Below, in pieces: positions 35,148-43,684 of a stretch of 64,000 bases of DNA. The translations under genes and the position numbers were made by a program. This DNA comes from Microbulbifer sp. VAAF005 (lineage in GTDB: Bacteria > Pseudomonadota > Gammaproteobacteria > Pseudomonadales > Cellvibrionaceae): assembly GCF_030012985.1 (NCBI RefSeq), contig NZ_CP120233.1:3013501-3077500 (forward strand), given 5' to 3'. The notes under the pieces are model-generated. The model was not told where the DNA came from, ran no database searches, and worked only from the letters and a program-made list of their open reading frames with translations. Numbering within the stretch: the first letter of the stretch is position 1; every line of letters starts with the position of its first letter.

Positions 35148-36846
35148 GGCTGAAGCACAACCTACCACTGCTATATTCTATATTGCCATCTTGAGTGTTT
35201 CGAAAAGAATAATTTAATTTGTTCTTTTCCTGGCTGAACTCCAAAGATAAAGTGACAGCATCACCGGGCATCATTAACTGCTTAAATTTAATCACTTCCA
35301 TTTGGGTAAACGTACTGCCGGCTTTTACAAGTGGGCGGCCAAAATGCATAGCCCAATCCAGCTGTACCACTCCCGGCACTACCGGTGAGCCTTCAAAATG
35401 ACCATCCAAGCAAGGCAAATCGTCATTAACCGTAAAATTAACTTGACGAGTATTATCTAATATTTCGCTGCTAATAATCTGTGGCACCATTGCTGCCGGA
35501 ATTTCATCAAAAAGTTGCATTAGCAGGTCTCTCGTTATTTTTCCCTGTAAGTTAGTGGGAATTTCATCAACAAAACGCCAAGAACGTGGCACAGCCACGC
35601 CATCAAGATCCATGGCCAGGGTTTCTCTAAGTTTACGAACAAGAGAAGCCTTTCCTTTCTTTTGCAATAGTTCTTTCCCGGATTCCGTAAGTGTGGCAAC
35701 AGCGGCAACTACTTTTCTTTTACGCTCCAGGACAAGTGCATTGGCTTTTACAATATATGAGCTACCAACTAGTAGGGACTCAACCTGTGTAAGAGAAATT
35801 CTTTTCTCTTCAATCTTAATAATGCGATCAGCTCGCCCCTTAAGTTCGAACATATCGTCTGTACTTATCTGTACTTTGTCCTGACAAATAAACTCCTTGG
35901 GCAACCACGGAGAAGAGACTTTGAGTAACCCATCGCTGTTTTTTGCAATGTTCACTCCTTTTAGTGGACTCCAACTTTTCTGACGCAATTGATTACGCCA
36001 GGCAATCCCCCCGGTTTCAGTGCTTCCATAGACCTCTATGGGCTGGATTCCACACAACTGATCAATCGCCTTTGCATCTACTTCCAGTAAAGGCCCCCCA
36101 GAAGAAAAGATATCCACTAAGGACTTTCCTAACTCCCATGGCCAGGAAGAAATACGGCGACTTAACTGTGCAGGGCTTGCAACCCACACGGCAGGCCCCC
36201 ATTTCTGGGCGTCTTGGAGTAATCCCACAATATCCACATAAGTCTTACTAACAAATCGACGCCCGCTGGCTAGCGGCCACAGTAATTTAAACAGTAAGCC
36301 ATATATATGCTGGTGGCTTACTGTTGCCAAAGTAGTTGTATTAACCACCCGGGATGACCACTTCAGATTATGGGCCTTAACCTCATTGAGCAATTGAGAT
36401 AGGGTTTTATCAACAGTTTGTGGTTCACCACTGGTTCCTGATGTGAATAATTGAATACCAGCATCAAAATAACTGGGAACAGATAGCTCTTCGCTATATT
36501 GATCCGGAATATTTATACTAAATGCCGAGCTATCTTCCCAGCTGCCCAGTAATAGGGTTTGCTCACCCAGTTTTTGCTGGGTAAATCGCTTGTTATTTGC
36601 CGGAATAACAACGACTTCACAACAAGACATAGCGGCAAAAAAGAGCAAACTAAACTCGTAACTATCTTCACAGAAAATGGCAGCTCTCTTGATCCCAGCT
36701 TCGTTTAGGGATTTTTTTAGCTTTCGCTCAACAAATGCCAATTCACGTTTAAATTGTGCGAATGAAATTTCCCCACGACTTGAATAGCTAACTACTGCTT
36801 GGTCATTCGAGTAACCAAACACCTGTTCAAACTGTACTTTGTCCAC
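35140..36846 (-). CDS. apeH: APE acyl-ACP ligase fused to hot-dog dehydratase (ApeH-ApeI), 568 aa
   Basis: Two-domain protein. Residues about 1-445 form an AMP-dependent acid:ACP ligase (LFTSGTSGEPQ nucleotide loop, EVYGSTETGGIAWR, LKGRADRIIKIEEKR), which activates the aryl acid starter and loads it on an ACP. Residues about 455-568 are a FabZ-like dehydratase (CLDGHFEGSPVVPGVVQLDW) equivalent to ApeI, which is a separate protein in better known APE systems. GTG start at 36846, 9 nt after apeG. The fusion physically ties starter loading to a dehydration step. Confidence 0.85.
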   Translation of the reverse strand: MDKVQFEQVFGYSNDQAVVSYSSRGEISFAQFKRELAFVERKLKKSLNEAGIKRAAIFCEDSYEFSLLFFAAMSCCEVVVIPANNKRFTQQKLGEQTLLLGSWEDSSAFSINIPDQYSEELSVPSYFDAGIQLFTSGTSGEPQTVDKTLSQLLNEVKAHNLKWSSRVVNTTTLATVSHQHIYGLLFKLLWPLASGRRFVSKTYVDIVGLLQDAQKWGPAVWVASPAQLSRRISSWPWELGKSLVDIFSSGGPLLEVDAKAIDQLCGIQPIEVYGSTETGGIAWRNQLRQKSWSPLKGVNIAKNSDGLLKVSSPWLPKEFICQDKVQISTDDMFELKGRADRIIKIEEKRISLTQVESLLVGSSYIVKANALVLERKRKVVAAVATLTESGKELLQKKGKASLVRKLRETLAMDLDGVAVPRSWRFVDEIPTNLQGKITRDLLMQLFDEIPAAMVPQIISSEILDNTRQVNFTVNDDLPCLDGHFEGSPVVPGVVQLDWAMHFGRPLVKAGSTFTQMEVIKFKQLMMPGDAVTLSLEFSQEKNKLNYSFRNTQDGNIEYSSGRLCFSHV

Positions 36847-36855
36847 GGCCTTAAC

Positions 36856-37407
36856 TCACACCTTATTTTGGACGCGACGACGCAGTAGCCATTCACCACC
36901 CATCATAATTCCCATTAACACATATGAAACAAGGCCATTGTAAAGAGTCCAGACTTTCATATCGCCGTTTAAAACAGTTGCCAGTGCGAGGCTTCCATTA
37001 ATTAAAAAGAATAGACACCATGCCTTGGTAACCTTTCGTGTATATAGAATACCTTCAGGTGGCAAATCTGGAGTCGTAAGGCGAGCAAGCCGTTCTACTA
37101 ATGTTTGCGGTTGACTCAAACTGTATAAAAACAGTGAAAATAGAATCAGGTTACAAAGTACTGGATACCAAAGAAGTCCGTTTGAATCGCCCCTTAACCA
37201 GGAAACCCCAACAACAAAAGCCAAGGCCACGGCCATTAACTTGGTGCCAATCGCCTTATTCGCGCCGCCAAACAATACCCTTAAAACCGCAACCATCAAC
37301 AGCAGTAACAGAATACTACTTAAAGACAAGTATTCTATGCCAAAGTAAATTGCCATAGGGTACAGTGTCAGAATAATGACCAATATTAGCTGCGCGAATC
37401 GACTCAC
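36856..37407 (-). CDS. apeG: APE inner-membrane protein (COG4648 type), 183 aa
   Basis: Small integral membrane protein with about five hydrophobic helices (for example LILVIILTLYPMAIYFGIEYL, LLLLMVAVLRVLFGG, WCLFFLINGSLALATVL). The family is found mainly in APE and flexirubin clusters; its role is unproven, possibly substrate or acyl-chain handling at the membrane. GTG start overlapping the ACP gene stop (GTGA) in tight coupling. Confidence 0.8.
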   Translation of the reverse strand: MSRFAQLILVIILTLYPMAIYFGIEYLSLSSILLLLLMVAVLRVLFGGANKAIGTKLMAVALAFVVGVSWLRGDSNGLLWYPVLCNLILFSLFLYSLSQPQTLVERLARLTTPDLPPEGILYTRKVTKAWCLFFLINGSLALATVLNGDMKVWTLYNGLVSYVLMGIMMGGEWLLRRRVQNKV

Positions 37408-37658
37408 TTCTCTGCCATTACCTTTTCAATTGCACCAACTACATCTCCAACAGTTCTTACACTTTTGAACTCTTCAGGTGCAATTTTCTTTCCTGTTACT
37501 TCTTTCAAGCGAACAATTAGGTCCACAGCATCAATACTATCTATATCAAGATCATCAGAGAGGTGGGCTTCTTCTGTTATATCTGCCTCATCGACCTCAA
37601 ACATCTCAACCAGAATTTCGGTCAATTTTGGTAAAATTTCTTCTCTGCTATTCAACAT
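37404..37658 (-). CDS. apeF: APE acyl carrier protein 2, 84 aa
   Basis: Acyl carrier protein with the phosphopantetheine attachment Ser41 in DDLDIDSIDAVDL. Typical acidic four-helix composition. One of two tandem ACPs on which the aryl starter and the polyene are built. Requires the PPTase encoded divergently at 39780. Confidence 0.92.
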   Translation of the reverse strand: MLNSREEILPKLTEILVEMFEVDEADITEEAHLSDDLDIDSIDAVDLIVRLKEVTGKKIAPEEFKSVRTVGDVVGAIEKVMAEK

Positions 37659-37669
37659 AAATACCTCTA

Positions 37670-37927
37670 TTATGCGCAGCTGCTGCTGACAAAATTTGCC
37701 AGGCTATTCACATTAGCAAAATGCGATTTTGTATCTTCACTTTCTGCATCTATTGATATGTTGTATTTTTTCTGCAGAGCAAGACCTAACTCTAGTGCAT
37801 CAATAGAATCCAGCCCCAGGCCCTCTCCAAAAAGGGGCTCATCTGCTACGATTTCTTCTGGAGTAATATCTTCCAGATTTAATACATCAATAATCAGAAC
37901 TTTAAGCTCTTCAACTAACTCTTTCAC
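37670..37927 (-). CDS. apeE: APE acyl carrier protein 1, 85 aa
   Basis: Acyl carrier protein with phosphopantetheine Ser in EGLGLDSIDALEL (residue 41 with this start). I use the GTG at 37927, which has GAGGAG 8 nt upstream and overlaps the apeD stop as GTGA; a GTG at 37936 would add three residues. The two ACPs differ enough to serve different steps (one for the starter, one for extension in known systems). Confidence 0.9.
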   Translation of the reverse strand: MKELVEELKVLIIDVLNLEDITPEEIVADEPLFGEGLGLDSIDALELGLALQKKYNISIDAESEDTKSHFANVNSLANFVSSSCA

Positions 37928-38709
37928 GCAGCACACTCCTCGGTAAAAAATGCTTTTAATTCTTGAGTAACCTCTCGGGCTACTTGTGGTGTTTCATCTT
38001 TTTCTTTTACTTGAATAAAACTCTCTGATTCATTCACATCAAATTGAAAATGTGGTCGACTCAGAGGAATACTGTACCAAGGAATATTTTTCATCAGCAT
38101 CGGTGGATTACACCGTATTGTTACCAGAGTTGGGGTCACCCCGGAGCGTAACGCCATGTAGGCTGCCCCACGCTGAAACCTAAACGGTTGTCCTGGTACA
38201 GAGCGAGTTCCCTCTGGAAAGAGAACTACTGATTCCCCTTTTTGTAGTGATTTCGAAGCCAGTTCGATAATCTGTTCCGGGTCATCATTAGGTATATAGC
38301 CTGCAGTCATTACCGCGCCGCGCATAAACGGGTTTCTAAATAAACTGGCTTTTACAATACAGTTGGCATTCGGTATTCGGGATATTAGAAATACCACATC
38401 AATAAGCGATGGATGATTTGCCAATATCAATTGGCCTGGTTTAGCTAACTTTTGTTCATCACGAAATTGATAAGTATAGATACCCGTGATATGCATAAAG
38501 CCAATAAACAATCGAAAAGTGTTGTGGATACACAAACGAGCCTTGCATTTTCGAACTTCTGTGTCCCGATAGATCACCTTTAATGGTGGGAACAGAACAA
38601 ACCGCAGTATCAATCCACCAATACCGAACAGGCTAAATGCTATCGCCGTAGCAACCAACCTTAGCCAATACTTGTCTTTTTTCTTTGACGGTAGAAGGTT
38701 AACAGGCAT
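37924..38709 (-). CDS. apeD: APE 1-acyl-glycerol-phosphate acyltransferase-like protein, 261 aa
   Basis: PlsC-type acyltransferase: N-terminal membrane helix, catalytic HPSLID, and FPEGTRSVPGQPFRFQRGAA, then a basic tail. It probably attaches the polyene or a fatty acid to a lipid backbone. The ATG at 38709 (MPVNLLPSKKK) is preferred over the longer frame to 38757 because it follows the apeC stop by an 11-bp overlap and starts just before the membrane helix. Confidence 0.85.
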   Translation of the reverse strand: MPVNLLPSKKKDKYWLRLVATAIAFSLFGIGGLILRFVLFPPLKVIYRDTEVRKCKARLCIHNTFRLFIGFMHITGIYTYQFRDEQKLAKPGQLILANHPSLIDVVFLISRIPNANCIVKASLFRNPFMRGAVMTAGYIPNDDPEQIIELASKSLQKGESVVLFPEGTRSVPGQPFRFQRGAAYMALRSGVTPTLVTIRCNPPMLMKNIPWYSIPLSRPHFQFDVNESESFIQVKEKDETPQVAREVTQELKAFFTEECAA

Positions 38710-39424
38710 TGATCTGTAGCTCCCATCCTTCGGCAACTGATATACGCCCCTCTCCATCGATCAAAGATCTAATTAAAGGAAGCTGGTAATCAGGCTCAAT
38801 AAATACCGACTCAGCTCTCGCACACTTACTGGCAGTCAATGATAGTTTTGTATCAGTATCACTAGATTTATGTTTTGCCAGGCGTAGAGCAGTTGCACAA
38901 ATATATGTTGAGCTCTCAGCGCTGGAATGGTACATCTCAGGCAGTGTTTCTTCACAGAACACTAAAAGCAATTCCTCAACGCCTTCCTGAAGAAGACCAA
39001 AAGACTCTATAAACCCTGAAAGTATAGGAAAATCTCCTCCTGCTAGCGCAATTGCTGGAGACCTGGTTTTACAGGCAATAGAGAACTGTCCTGCAATTGC
39101 GTTGTGTACAGAAAGTCCAAATGCAGTTGGCGATAGGTCTTCACTTGCTGCAACGCCTTGTAGCAATGAATAAGTCCTCATTGCTTCGCCATGCACTGAG
39201 CAAAGCAATAAAGGAATATCTTCCTGCTGTAATAGCGGAAAAGCGGTATTAAAAACGGCTTTGGCTAGCGGACTCAAACGACGGCGCTGCATTGCAGGAA
39301 GAAAAGACACATCCGCCTGGCTACTTCCACCAAGCTGCTTTTCTCCTCTACGCCAACCCTGCCAATCCGATTGATCTGATATTCCCGAGCACCATGCTCG
39401 CCATTTACTGACAACAAATTCCAT
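38699..39424 (-). CDS. apeC: APE chain-length-factor-like ketosynthase (no catalytic Cys), 241 aa
   Basis: Half-size beta-ketoacyl-synthase N-terminal homologue. The place of the catalytic Cys reads SVHNAIAGQFSI, so it cannot condense; this is the known property of ApeC, which partners ApeO as chain length factor. Start at ATG 39424; upstream GTT/TTG codons are less plausible. It is the first gene of the minus-strand operon, so its promoter lies in 39425-39779. Confidence 0.82.
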   Translation of the reverse strand: MEFVVSKWRAWCSGISDQSDWQGWRRGEKQLGGSSQADVSFLPAMQRRRLSPLAKAVFNTAFPLLQQEDIPLLLCSVHGEAMRTYSLLQGVAASEDLSPTAFGLSVHNAIAGQFSIACKTRSPAIALAGGDFPILSGFIESFGLLQEGVEELLLVFCEETLPEMYHSSAESSTYICATALRLAKHKSSDTDTKLSLTASKCARAESVFIEPDYQLPLIRSLIDGEGRISVAEGWELQINAC

Positions 39425-39779
39425 AACCAAACATTAATTCTGGAGCAAAGCTCCATCCCCCAAAATCAAAAAGCTGAAGCTGGCCTTTCCCACCATTATT
39501 TTTAATTGGCTAATAGGTATTGCGCGACCAGAGACAGGGCGGGAATGGTACACAAAATGACCAATAGCCGCCAGTAAAAGCGCTGAATTATAGGTCGAAG
39601 TGCAGCCTTAGATTACAGTGAAATACACGGGCTTTTCCGACCACTTATTCTCTCGTACCATGGTACACATTTGCCATGGAAACTTGTATTGCACAGCCCC
39701 CCAGCCGTTAAAGTGAAGGTTTTTTAAGTCGACCAGATTCCATCTCTTCCAAAGAGAACAAATTCTTAGGGGTTATCAA
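39425..39779. promoter_or_regulatory. Divergent control region of APE operon and PPTase
   Basis: Non-coding region of 355 bp between the divergent apeC and PPTase genes. A perfect 12-bp palindrome GTACCATGGTAC (39655-39666) is the clearest possible operator. A second, partly related ATGGTACACA lies near 39547. No recognisable regulator gene is adjacent. Confidence 0.5.
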
Positions 39780-40499
39780 ATGCCTTACTTTACCTGCTCT
39801 TCCTTCAATAGCTGGTCAGGAAACTGGCAGGGAGATTCCATTCACCTGCTGGGAAGCACTGAGCTCTCACGGCTGGAGAAAATACACAGTATTAAACGCC
39901 GAGCCCAGTTCCTGGCCGGGCGAATATTACTGCGCACTTTAATTGCGGAGCAATACGAGTATTCACCTTGGGAAATTACAGTTGAGGCTGAAGCACCGAC
40001 CATTGCTATGGTTAGAGGAAAACCCCTTTGTCATATTTCCATAAGCCATTCCGATGACTTTGTTGCCGTAGCAATAGCGGAAACTCCAGTAGGTATTGAT
40101 TGCGAAAATGAGTCCCACCAAAGGAATTGGTTGGCCATGGCTAAGCAATACTTCCACAAGGCGGAGATAACCGAACTAAACTCGCTCCCGACATCGCAAG
40201 TAGCTGCTTGTTTCCTCACTAAATGGACCGCCAAAGAAGCATTAGCTAAATGTTCTGGTGTCGATTTGGGGCAGCTGCTGGCCTCAGCTCCTGTAATTAA
40301 CCGACCTCAGCAATTGAACCATCCGTACAAGAATTACCTATTGTGGACAGGACAGCCGAGGCCTGGAGCCTACCTAAGCCTTGCGGTTAAACACAATCAA
40401 GCCAGCTCTGTCGTAACCCCAATAGGCACATTTAGAGCTAGCCACTGCGAAAGAACAAGCAAAAGTACTATCCTGAAGCCAATCAATGGTTTCAGTTAG
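39780..40499 (+). CDS. 4'-phosphopantetheinyl transferase (Sfp-type), 239 aa
   Basis: Transfers phosphopantetheine from CoA to carrier proteins. Motifs: PISHSDD-like CHISISHSDDFVAVAIAETPVGIDCE and the catalytic helix WTAKEALAKCSGVDLGQLL. Length typical of Sfp/EntD types. Divergent from the APE operon, whose two ACPs it most likely activates. Short C-terminal stretch (KPINGFS) reads through to the stop. Confidence 0.9.
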   Translation: MPYFTCSSFNSWSGNWQGDSIHLLGSTELSRLEKIHSIKRRAQFLAGRILLRTLIAEQYEYSPWEITVEAEAPTIAMVRGKPLCHISISHSDDFVAVAIAETPVGIDCENESHQRNWLAMAKQYFHKAEITELNSLPTSQVAACFLTKWTAKEALAKCSGVDLGQLLASAPVINRPQQLNHPYKNYLLWTGQPRPGAYLSLAVKHNQASSVVTPIGTFRASHCERTSKSTILKPINGFS

Positions 40500-40526
40500 G
40501 GCTTGCTCCCAGGGTGTTCAAGCCGC

Positions 40527-42152
40527 TCACTCCCTGGAAAATAAATCCCCAAAGAAATCACCGTCGTACCAGTATGGTTGCCTGTCTGCATCGGCAACTT
40601 GCCGGGCAATCAGGTAATTTACCTGGGTAAATTGCTCAGCCGCCTCATAATTAATCTGCTCGTCCGCAGCATCCCCTGGCTTGTGGTAGCGCTCGCGGAA
40701 GAAACCCATCTGTGCAGCAGTACCATCCACACTGGGGTCTTTTGCCTCCCTTCCGGTAATCAAGTAGATTGAGGGCACTCCGCGACGGACAAAATTGTAG
40801 TGGTCACTGCGCACGAAGATAACTTCCTCCGGCATGGGATCGGGACTGAGTTTAAGCCCGGAACGGTTTGCAGCCTCCTCCGCAACTCGCCCCAAAGATG
40901 AATGTTCAGCACCGAAAGCAATAATATCGCGGAATGGATAGAGCAGCATGGGCATATCAAGGTTGATATTGGCTACGATCGATTCCAGTGGCACCGTGGG
41001 GTACTCGGCAAAATAATCCGATCCCAGCAAACCTTTTTCCTCTGCGGTAACAGCAACGAACAGCAGTGATCTTCGAGGATTTTGCCCGGATTCAACAAAA
41101 AGACGTGCGGTTTCCAACATCACCGCGATACCGGCAGCGTTATCCTGGGCACCGTAGTAAATCTCGCCGTCCTCTTTCTTTCCAACATGATCCAGGTGTG
41201 CGGAAAAAACAACATATTCATCTTTCAGGAGTGGATCACTTCCCGGTAAAACGGCCACTACATTCGGGCTGGTTACGCGCTTGTGGTTAGAGCTGCTGCT
41301 CATTTTTGCACGGTAACTAAGGGGGAAGCCTTCTGGAGTTATTCCTTGCTCAATATCGGCAAAAATACTTTCAAGACTGCGCTCAGCGCCATCAAACAGC
41401 TTGCCGCCTGCAGCGATGCTCAACATAACTCCCGGGTGCATCCCCGGGATTGCACTACCGGGCATACCAGTCTTTTTCACCCAGTCAAAAGTGTCATCAA
41501 AACGGTGCTTCGCATAGTAGTCAAATGGGCGGCGTTTCTCCCGCTCAGGTGTATAAAGGCGAACAAAACCCACAGCGCCATGTTTTGCTGCAACCTGGCG
41601 TTTGGTGCGAGGAGAGGAGTGGTGAGCCCCCACTTCACTGGGCAAGCTCTGCGGCCGGCCAGCTAACACAACGACAATCTTTCCCTGTACATCCAGGCCG
41701 TGATAGTCATTAATGCCAAAATCCGGAGCCTCAATACCGTAACCGACAAATACCAACTCGGCATTGATCTGCGAGCGCTCACTCAGTGCGGAGGGCGATG
41801 CTAGAAAGTCCTCGCCAAATTGCATGGCGATTTCATCGTTCTGGCCCTCTAAGACAAATTCAGGATCACTCCCATCCCAACTGGCACTGCGAAAAGGCAC
41901 TTCCTGGAAGTAACCTTGCTCCCCTGCTGGAATCAGCCCCATCTTTTTAAATTGGCCAGCCACATACTGTGCCGCTTGGAGATAGCCTTCACTACCAGTA
42001 TCACGCCCCTCCAACTCTGCTGAGGCGAGGAAATTAATATCCCGGCGAATGTAATCTTTATCTGCTGTGGGACCAGTGTTCTCAAAGCTTGAGCTGGTGC
42101 AAGCAACCAGAAGTGCCATAATCAAGGCACCCAATAAACTCTTAATTCTCAT
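40527..42152 (-). CDS. M28-family metallopeptidase lipoprotein with PA insert, 541 aa
   Basis: Secreted or envelope-anchored zinc aminopeptidase. Lipobox LLVAC (Cys18). N-terminal domain, an inserted PA-like domain (about 120-230, VGYGIEAPDFGINDYHGLDVQGKIVVVL) and an M28 domain with all five metal ligands: His in FSAHLDHVG, Asp in GAQDNAAG, Glu pair in AVTAEEKGLLGS, Asp in NINLDMPM, and His in ERYHKPGDA. Full length for this architecture. Neighbour of the APE operon end on one side and the IS3 element on the other. Gene ends 28 bp from the convergent PPTase. Confidence 0.9.
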   Translation of the reverse strand: MRIKSLLGALIMALLVACTSSSFENTGPTADKDYIRRDINFLASAELEGRDTGSEGYLQAAQYVAGQFKKMGLIPAGEQGYFQEVPFRSASWDGSDPEFVLEGQNDEIAMQFGEDFLASPSALSERSQINAELVFVGYGIEAPDFGINDYHGLDVQGKIVVVLAGRPQSLPSEVGAHHSSPRTKRQVAAKHGAVGFVRLYTPEREKRRPFDYYAKHRFDDTFDWVKKTGMPGSAIPGMHPGVMLSIAAGGKLFDGAERSLESIFADIEQGITPEGFPLSYRAKMSSSSNHKRVTSPNVVAVLPGSDPLLKDEYVVFSAHLDHVGKKEDGEIYYGAQDNAAGIAVMLETARLFVESGQNPRRSLLFVAVTAEEKGLLGSDYFAEYPTVPLESIVANINLDMPMLLYPFRDIIAFGAEHSSLGRVAEEAANRSGLKLSPDPMPEEVIFVRSDHYNFVRRGVPSIYLITGREAKDPSVDGTAAQMGFFRERYHKPGDAADEQINYEAAEQFTQVNYLIARQVADADRQPYWYDGDFFGDLFSRE

Positions 42153-42383
42153 GGGGAGTATTACTTCTCAGGAAAAAAGCGTGACTGTTCGTATGGACAG
42201 GTCGTATGGAATTGCAACACTTAAGTTACACTTAGACTGTCGAGCAATGGCCCATCTTACCACGATCTAGGGCAATCTCCGACGGGATTTAGTGAGTGCT
42301 TTTCTAGCAAGCCCCCCATTTGTAGTGGTCTAATCCTTCCGGACACTTCGTTAAGATGGTAAAACTACCTAGCGAGGTGAAGT

Positions 42384-42674
42384 ATGACAACAAAAGGTAC
42401 ACGCCGGAAATTCAAGCCGGAGTTCAAGAAAGACGCCGTAGCTCTTGTCTCAGAACAAGGGTATTCGATTTCCAAGGCCGCAGAGGCTGTAGGAACCACT
42501 GCTAACAATCTGCGACGCTGGATAAAGGAGCTGGAGCAGGAAGAGAACGGAGTAAGGTTGGATTCGGGCGAACGAGCTGAACTGGATCAACTGCGACGTG
42601 AAGTAAAGCAATTGCGGATGGAGAAGGAAATCCTAAAAAAGGCCAGCGCCTTCTTTGCGAAAGAAATGAAATAA
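42384..42674 (+). CDS. IS3-family OrfA, DNA-binding protein, 96 aa
   Basis: Helix-turn-helix protein that binds the element ends. RKFKPEFKKDAVALVSEQGYSISKAAEAVGTTANNLRRWI is the HTH_Tnp_1 domain, followed by a leucine-zipper-like helix (ELDQLRREVKQLRMEKEILKK). The slippery heptamer A-AAA-AAG at 42635-42641 lies near its 3' end. Confidence 0.93.
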   Translation: MTTKGTRRKFKPEFKKDAVALVSEQGYSISKAAEAVGTTANNLRRWIKELEQEENGVRLDSGERAELDQLRREVKQLRMEKEILKKASAFFAKEMK

Positions 42675-43522
42675 AGTACGAATTTATTAAAAAGCAGCAA
42701 GGTAGCTTTCCAGTTAGAGTGCTCTGCCGAGTAATGCAAGTAAATAAGAGCAGCTATTACGAATGGTGTCGTCGTAGTGATAGCCCAATAGATGGCCAGA
42801 TTTGGCAACTATGCCATCGATTGAAGGCCTTATTTGCAGAATCTCGTGAGAGTCTCGGAAGCCGTCGGTTAATGAAGCTGTTGCGCAAAGAAGGCTTTGA
42901 AATTGGGCGTTATCGAGTCCGCAAACTCATGAAAAAGCTCGGCTTGGTAGTAAAACAGAAGAAGCGATTTACACTAACCACAAATAGCAAGCACCAACTG
43001 CCAGTTGCTGAGAATCTTCTAAATAGGGATTTCTCACCGAGTGCTAAAAATCAAGTTTGGACTACGGATATTACCTACATCTGGACTTTGCAGGGTTGGT
43101 TATACCTAGCAGTGGTAATTGATCTTTATTCACGCCGGATTGTTGGCTGGCACTTAGACCGCCAGATGGAGACGGCCCTGGCAAGTCGTGCACTGGTTAT
43201 GGCTATCAATTTGCGCACCCCAACAAAAGGTCTGCTGCATCACTCTGATCGAGGTAGCCAGTATGCCAGCCATAGCTACCAAGCGCTACTAAAGCAGCAT
43301 GGAATGGTGTGCTCAATGAGCCGCAAGGGAAATTGTTGGGACAATGCACCTACTGAGCGTTTTTTTAGTAGCCTGAAGCGGGAATGGTTAACAGGAAACC
43401 TCTATCCGACAAGGGAGGGTGCGATAACAGACGTGAGGGCCTATATTGCGTATTACAATTCACGCAGAATACATACAACACTGGGGGACGTAACCCCTAT
43501 CGAATTTGAAAAATGTGCTTAG
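42641..43522 (+). CDS. IS3-family transposase OrfB (rve core, made by -1 frameshift)
   Basis: Catalytic part of the IS3 transposase. A -1 slip at A6G (42635-42641) leads in frame through GQRLLCERNEIKYEFIKKQ to HTH and the DDE domain: D in TTDITYIW, D in HSDRGSQYAS, E in NAPTERFFSSLKREW. An independent GTG start at 42719 is possible. Intact up to a TAG near the right end. Confidence 0.9.
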   Translation, partial: GQRLLCERNEIKYEFIKKQQGSFPVRVLCRVMQVNKSSYYEWCRRSDSPIDGQIWQLCHRLKALFAESRESLGSRRLMKLLRKEGFEIGRYRVRKLMKKLGLVVKQKKRFTLTTNSKHQLPVAENLLNRDFSPSAKNQVWTTDITYIWTLQGWLYLAVVIDLYSRRIVGWHLDRQMETALASRALVMAINLRTPTKGLLHHSDRGSQYASHSYQALLKQHGMVCSMSRKGNCWDNAPTERFFSSLKREWLTGNLYPTREGAITDVRAYIAYYNSRRIHTTLGDVTPIEFEKCA

Positions 43523-43583
43523 GAAAGTGTCCGGTTGGAGTTGACCACAACAATTAGACATGGGGTTCTACAAGCTTGAAAGT

Positions 43584-43625
43584 AAAAATATGGCCCCAAG
43601 ACACACAAAATGCAATCTGGGGCCA
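43584..43625 (-). terminator. Terminator of the phospholipase-like gene
   Basis: Minus-strand stem TGGCCCCA/TGGGGCCA (43625-43618 and 43598-43591) followed by TATTTTTACTTT, about 60 nt past the stop codon of the gene at 43685. Confidence 0.65.
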
Positions 43626-43684
43626 CAGTAATGATAAAACGGCATTTTTTAATTATATTTCTGGTCGCCGTTACTGACTCTTAC

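Larger units (their letters stand above)
42321..43552 (+). mobile_element. IS3-family insertion sequence, 1232 bp, complete
   Basis: Imperfect terminal inverted repeats: 42321-42348 against 43525-43552, 23 of 28 matching, both starting TGT and sharing CCGGACACTT internally. The 3-bp target duplication ATT flanks it (42318-42320 and 43553-43555), as expected for IS3 elements. It carries orfA and orfB joined by a -1 frameshift. It inserted between the M28 peptidase and the phospholipase-like gene without breaking either reading frame. Confidence 0.93.
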
